Both the position numbers and the translations under genes were made by a program. The notes beneath the pieces were generated by a model. The model saw nothing but the letters and a program-made list of their open reading frames with translations, ran no database searches and was not told the DNA's origin. Source: UBA1740 sp045587025 (GTDB lineage: Bacteria; Bacillota; Clostridia; Oscillospirales; CAG-272). Taken from it: DNA of 5,921 nt. The stretch covers positions 1 to 5,921 of the forward strand of contig JAZNBK010000003.1 of the NCBI GenBank assembly GCA_045587025.1, read 5' to 3'. How positions within the stretch are numbered: the stretch's first letter is position 1; each line of letters starts with the position of its first letter. Below, piece by piece: positions 5,795 through 5,921 of the stretch.

Positions 5795-5801
5795 TGTCGA
5801 A
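5795..5801 (+). promoter_or_regulatory. Perfect 0A box (Spo0A binding motif) upstream of spo0A
   Basis: TGTCGAA matches the established Spo0A target consensus exactly. It lies about 168 bases upstream of the spo0A start codon. A one-mismatch copy, TGTTGAA, lies at 5898-5904 in the same orientation. Autoregulation of spo0A through 0A boxes is known in Bacillus. Here the distance to the predicted start site (about 140 bases) is long for direct activation, so it may serve a distal promoter or a neighbouring gene outside the window. Confidence 0.5.
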
Positions 5802-5921
5802 AAAATTTATACGAAAAAAGTGGCTAAAGGAAAATTAAAAGGTTTTTTATTAAAAATTGAATTAAATTTGATTTTTATTTTTAAAAACCGAAAAAGATGT
5901 TGAAGAAAATATTAAATTAAT

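Larger units (their letters stand above)
5641..5921. other. A+T-rich intergenic region upstream of spo0A, no gene seen
   Basis: Hand count gives about 20% G+C. No open reading frame with a ribosome site is visible on either strand. The region holds the spo0A promoter candidate, a short inverted repeat, a perfect 0A box and a one-mismatch second box. No spoIVB coding sequence reaches into it. Confidence 0.7.

Noticed and set aside
5641..5921. Possible sigma-H promoter, small RNA or CRISPR-like repeat in the spo0A upstream region
   Set aside because: No sigma-H-like -35/-10 pair, no stable stem and no regularly spaced repeats were found; the A-runs are simple low complexity.

Overview
The window looks like a chromosomal segment from a spore-forming member of the Firmicutes, most likely an uncultured, gut-type clostridial lineage. 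Four things point there: a large Bacillus-type SRP RNA directly upstream of dnaX, the conserved order scr-dnaX-ebfC(yaaK)-recR, strong GGAGG ribosome binding sites, and a recognisable spo0A. Genes have moderate G+C, while the spacers are very A+T rich (about 20% G+C upstream of spo0A by hand count). No mobile element, CRISPR array, tRNA or rRNA is visible.

Layout. Positions 1-145 are an A+T-rich leader with a good sigma-A promoter. It drives a FabG-family short-chain reductase (146-862) whose sequence resembles the clostridial EF-P 5-aminopentanone reductases (YmfI-like). A second strong promoter (896-924) then drives the SRP RNA (about 935-1249). The RNA is closed by a long 5'/3' helix and ends in a T-rich tract. 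Next comes a tightly packed plus-strand cluster. It holds dnaX (1311-2873, start corrected from an in-frame TTG), ebfC (2893-3231), recR (3237-3839) and a ComEC-like metallo-beta-lactamase-fold lipoprotein (3839-4813) that overlaps the recR stop codon by one base. A bidirectional terminator (4812-4859) separates this cluster from the convergent spo0A (4860-5627, minus strand). The final 294 bases hold the spo0A promoter region, including a perfect 0A-box motif, and no gene.

How the genes fit together. DnaX (clamp loader), EbfC (nucleoid-associated) and RecR (RecFOR repair) form the classic replication and repair cluster. The SRP RNA upstream is a conserved neighbour rather than a functional partner. 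The lipoprotein carries the nuclease-like domain of the competence protein ComEC on a lipid-anchored, exported protein, and its one-base overlap with recR suggests co-translation. Spo0A is the sporulation master regulator.

Points of most interest. The dnaX linker holds three in-phase A7 runs; two of them would reach one shared -1-frame stop and give a 413-residue gamma-like product. The Spo0A receiver has an altered acidic pocket (Asn10-Glu11) in front of a highly conserved DNA-binding domain. A perfect 0A box lies upstream of spo0A. The SRP RNA tip carries compensated base changes. I see no clear sign of a wholly new multi-gene system; most of the window is ordinary core genome.
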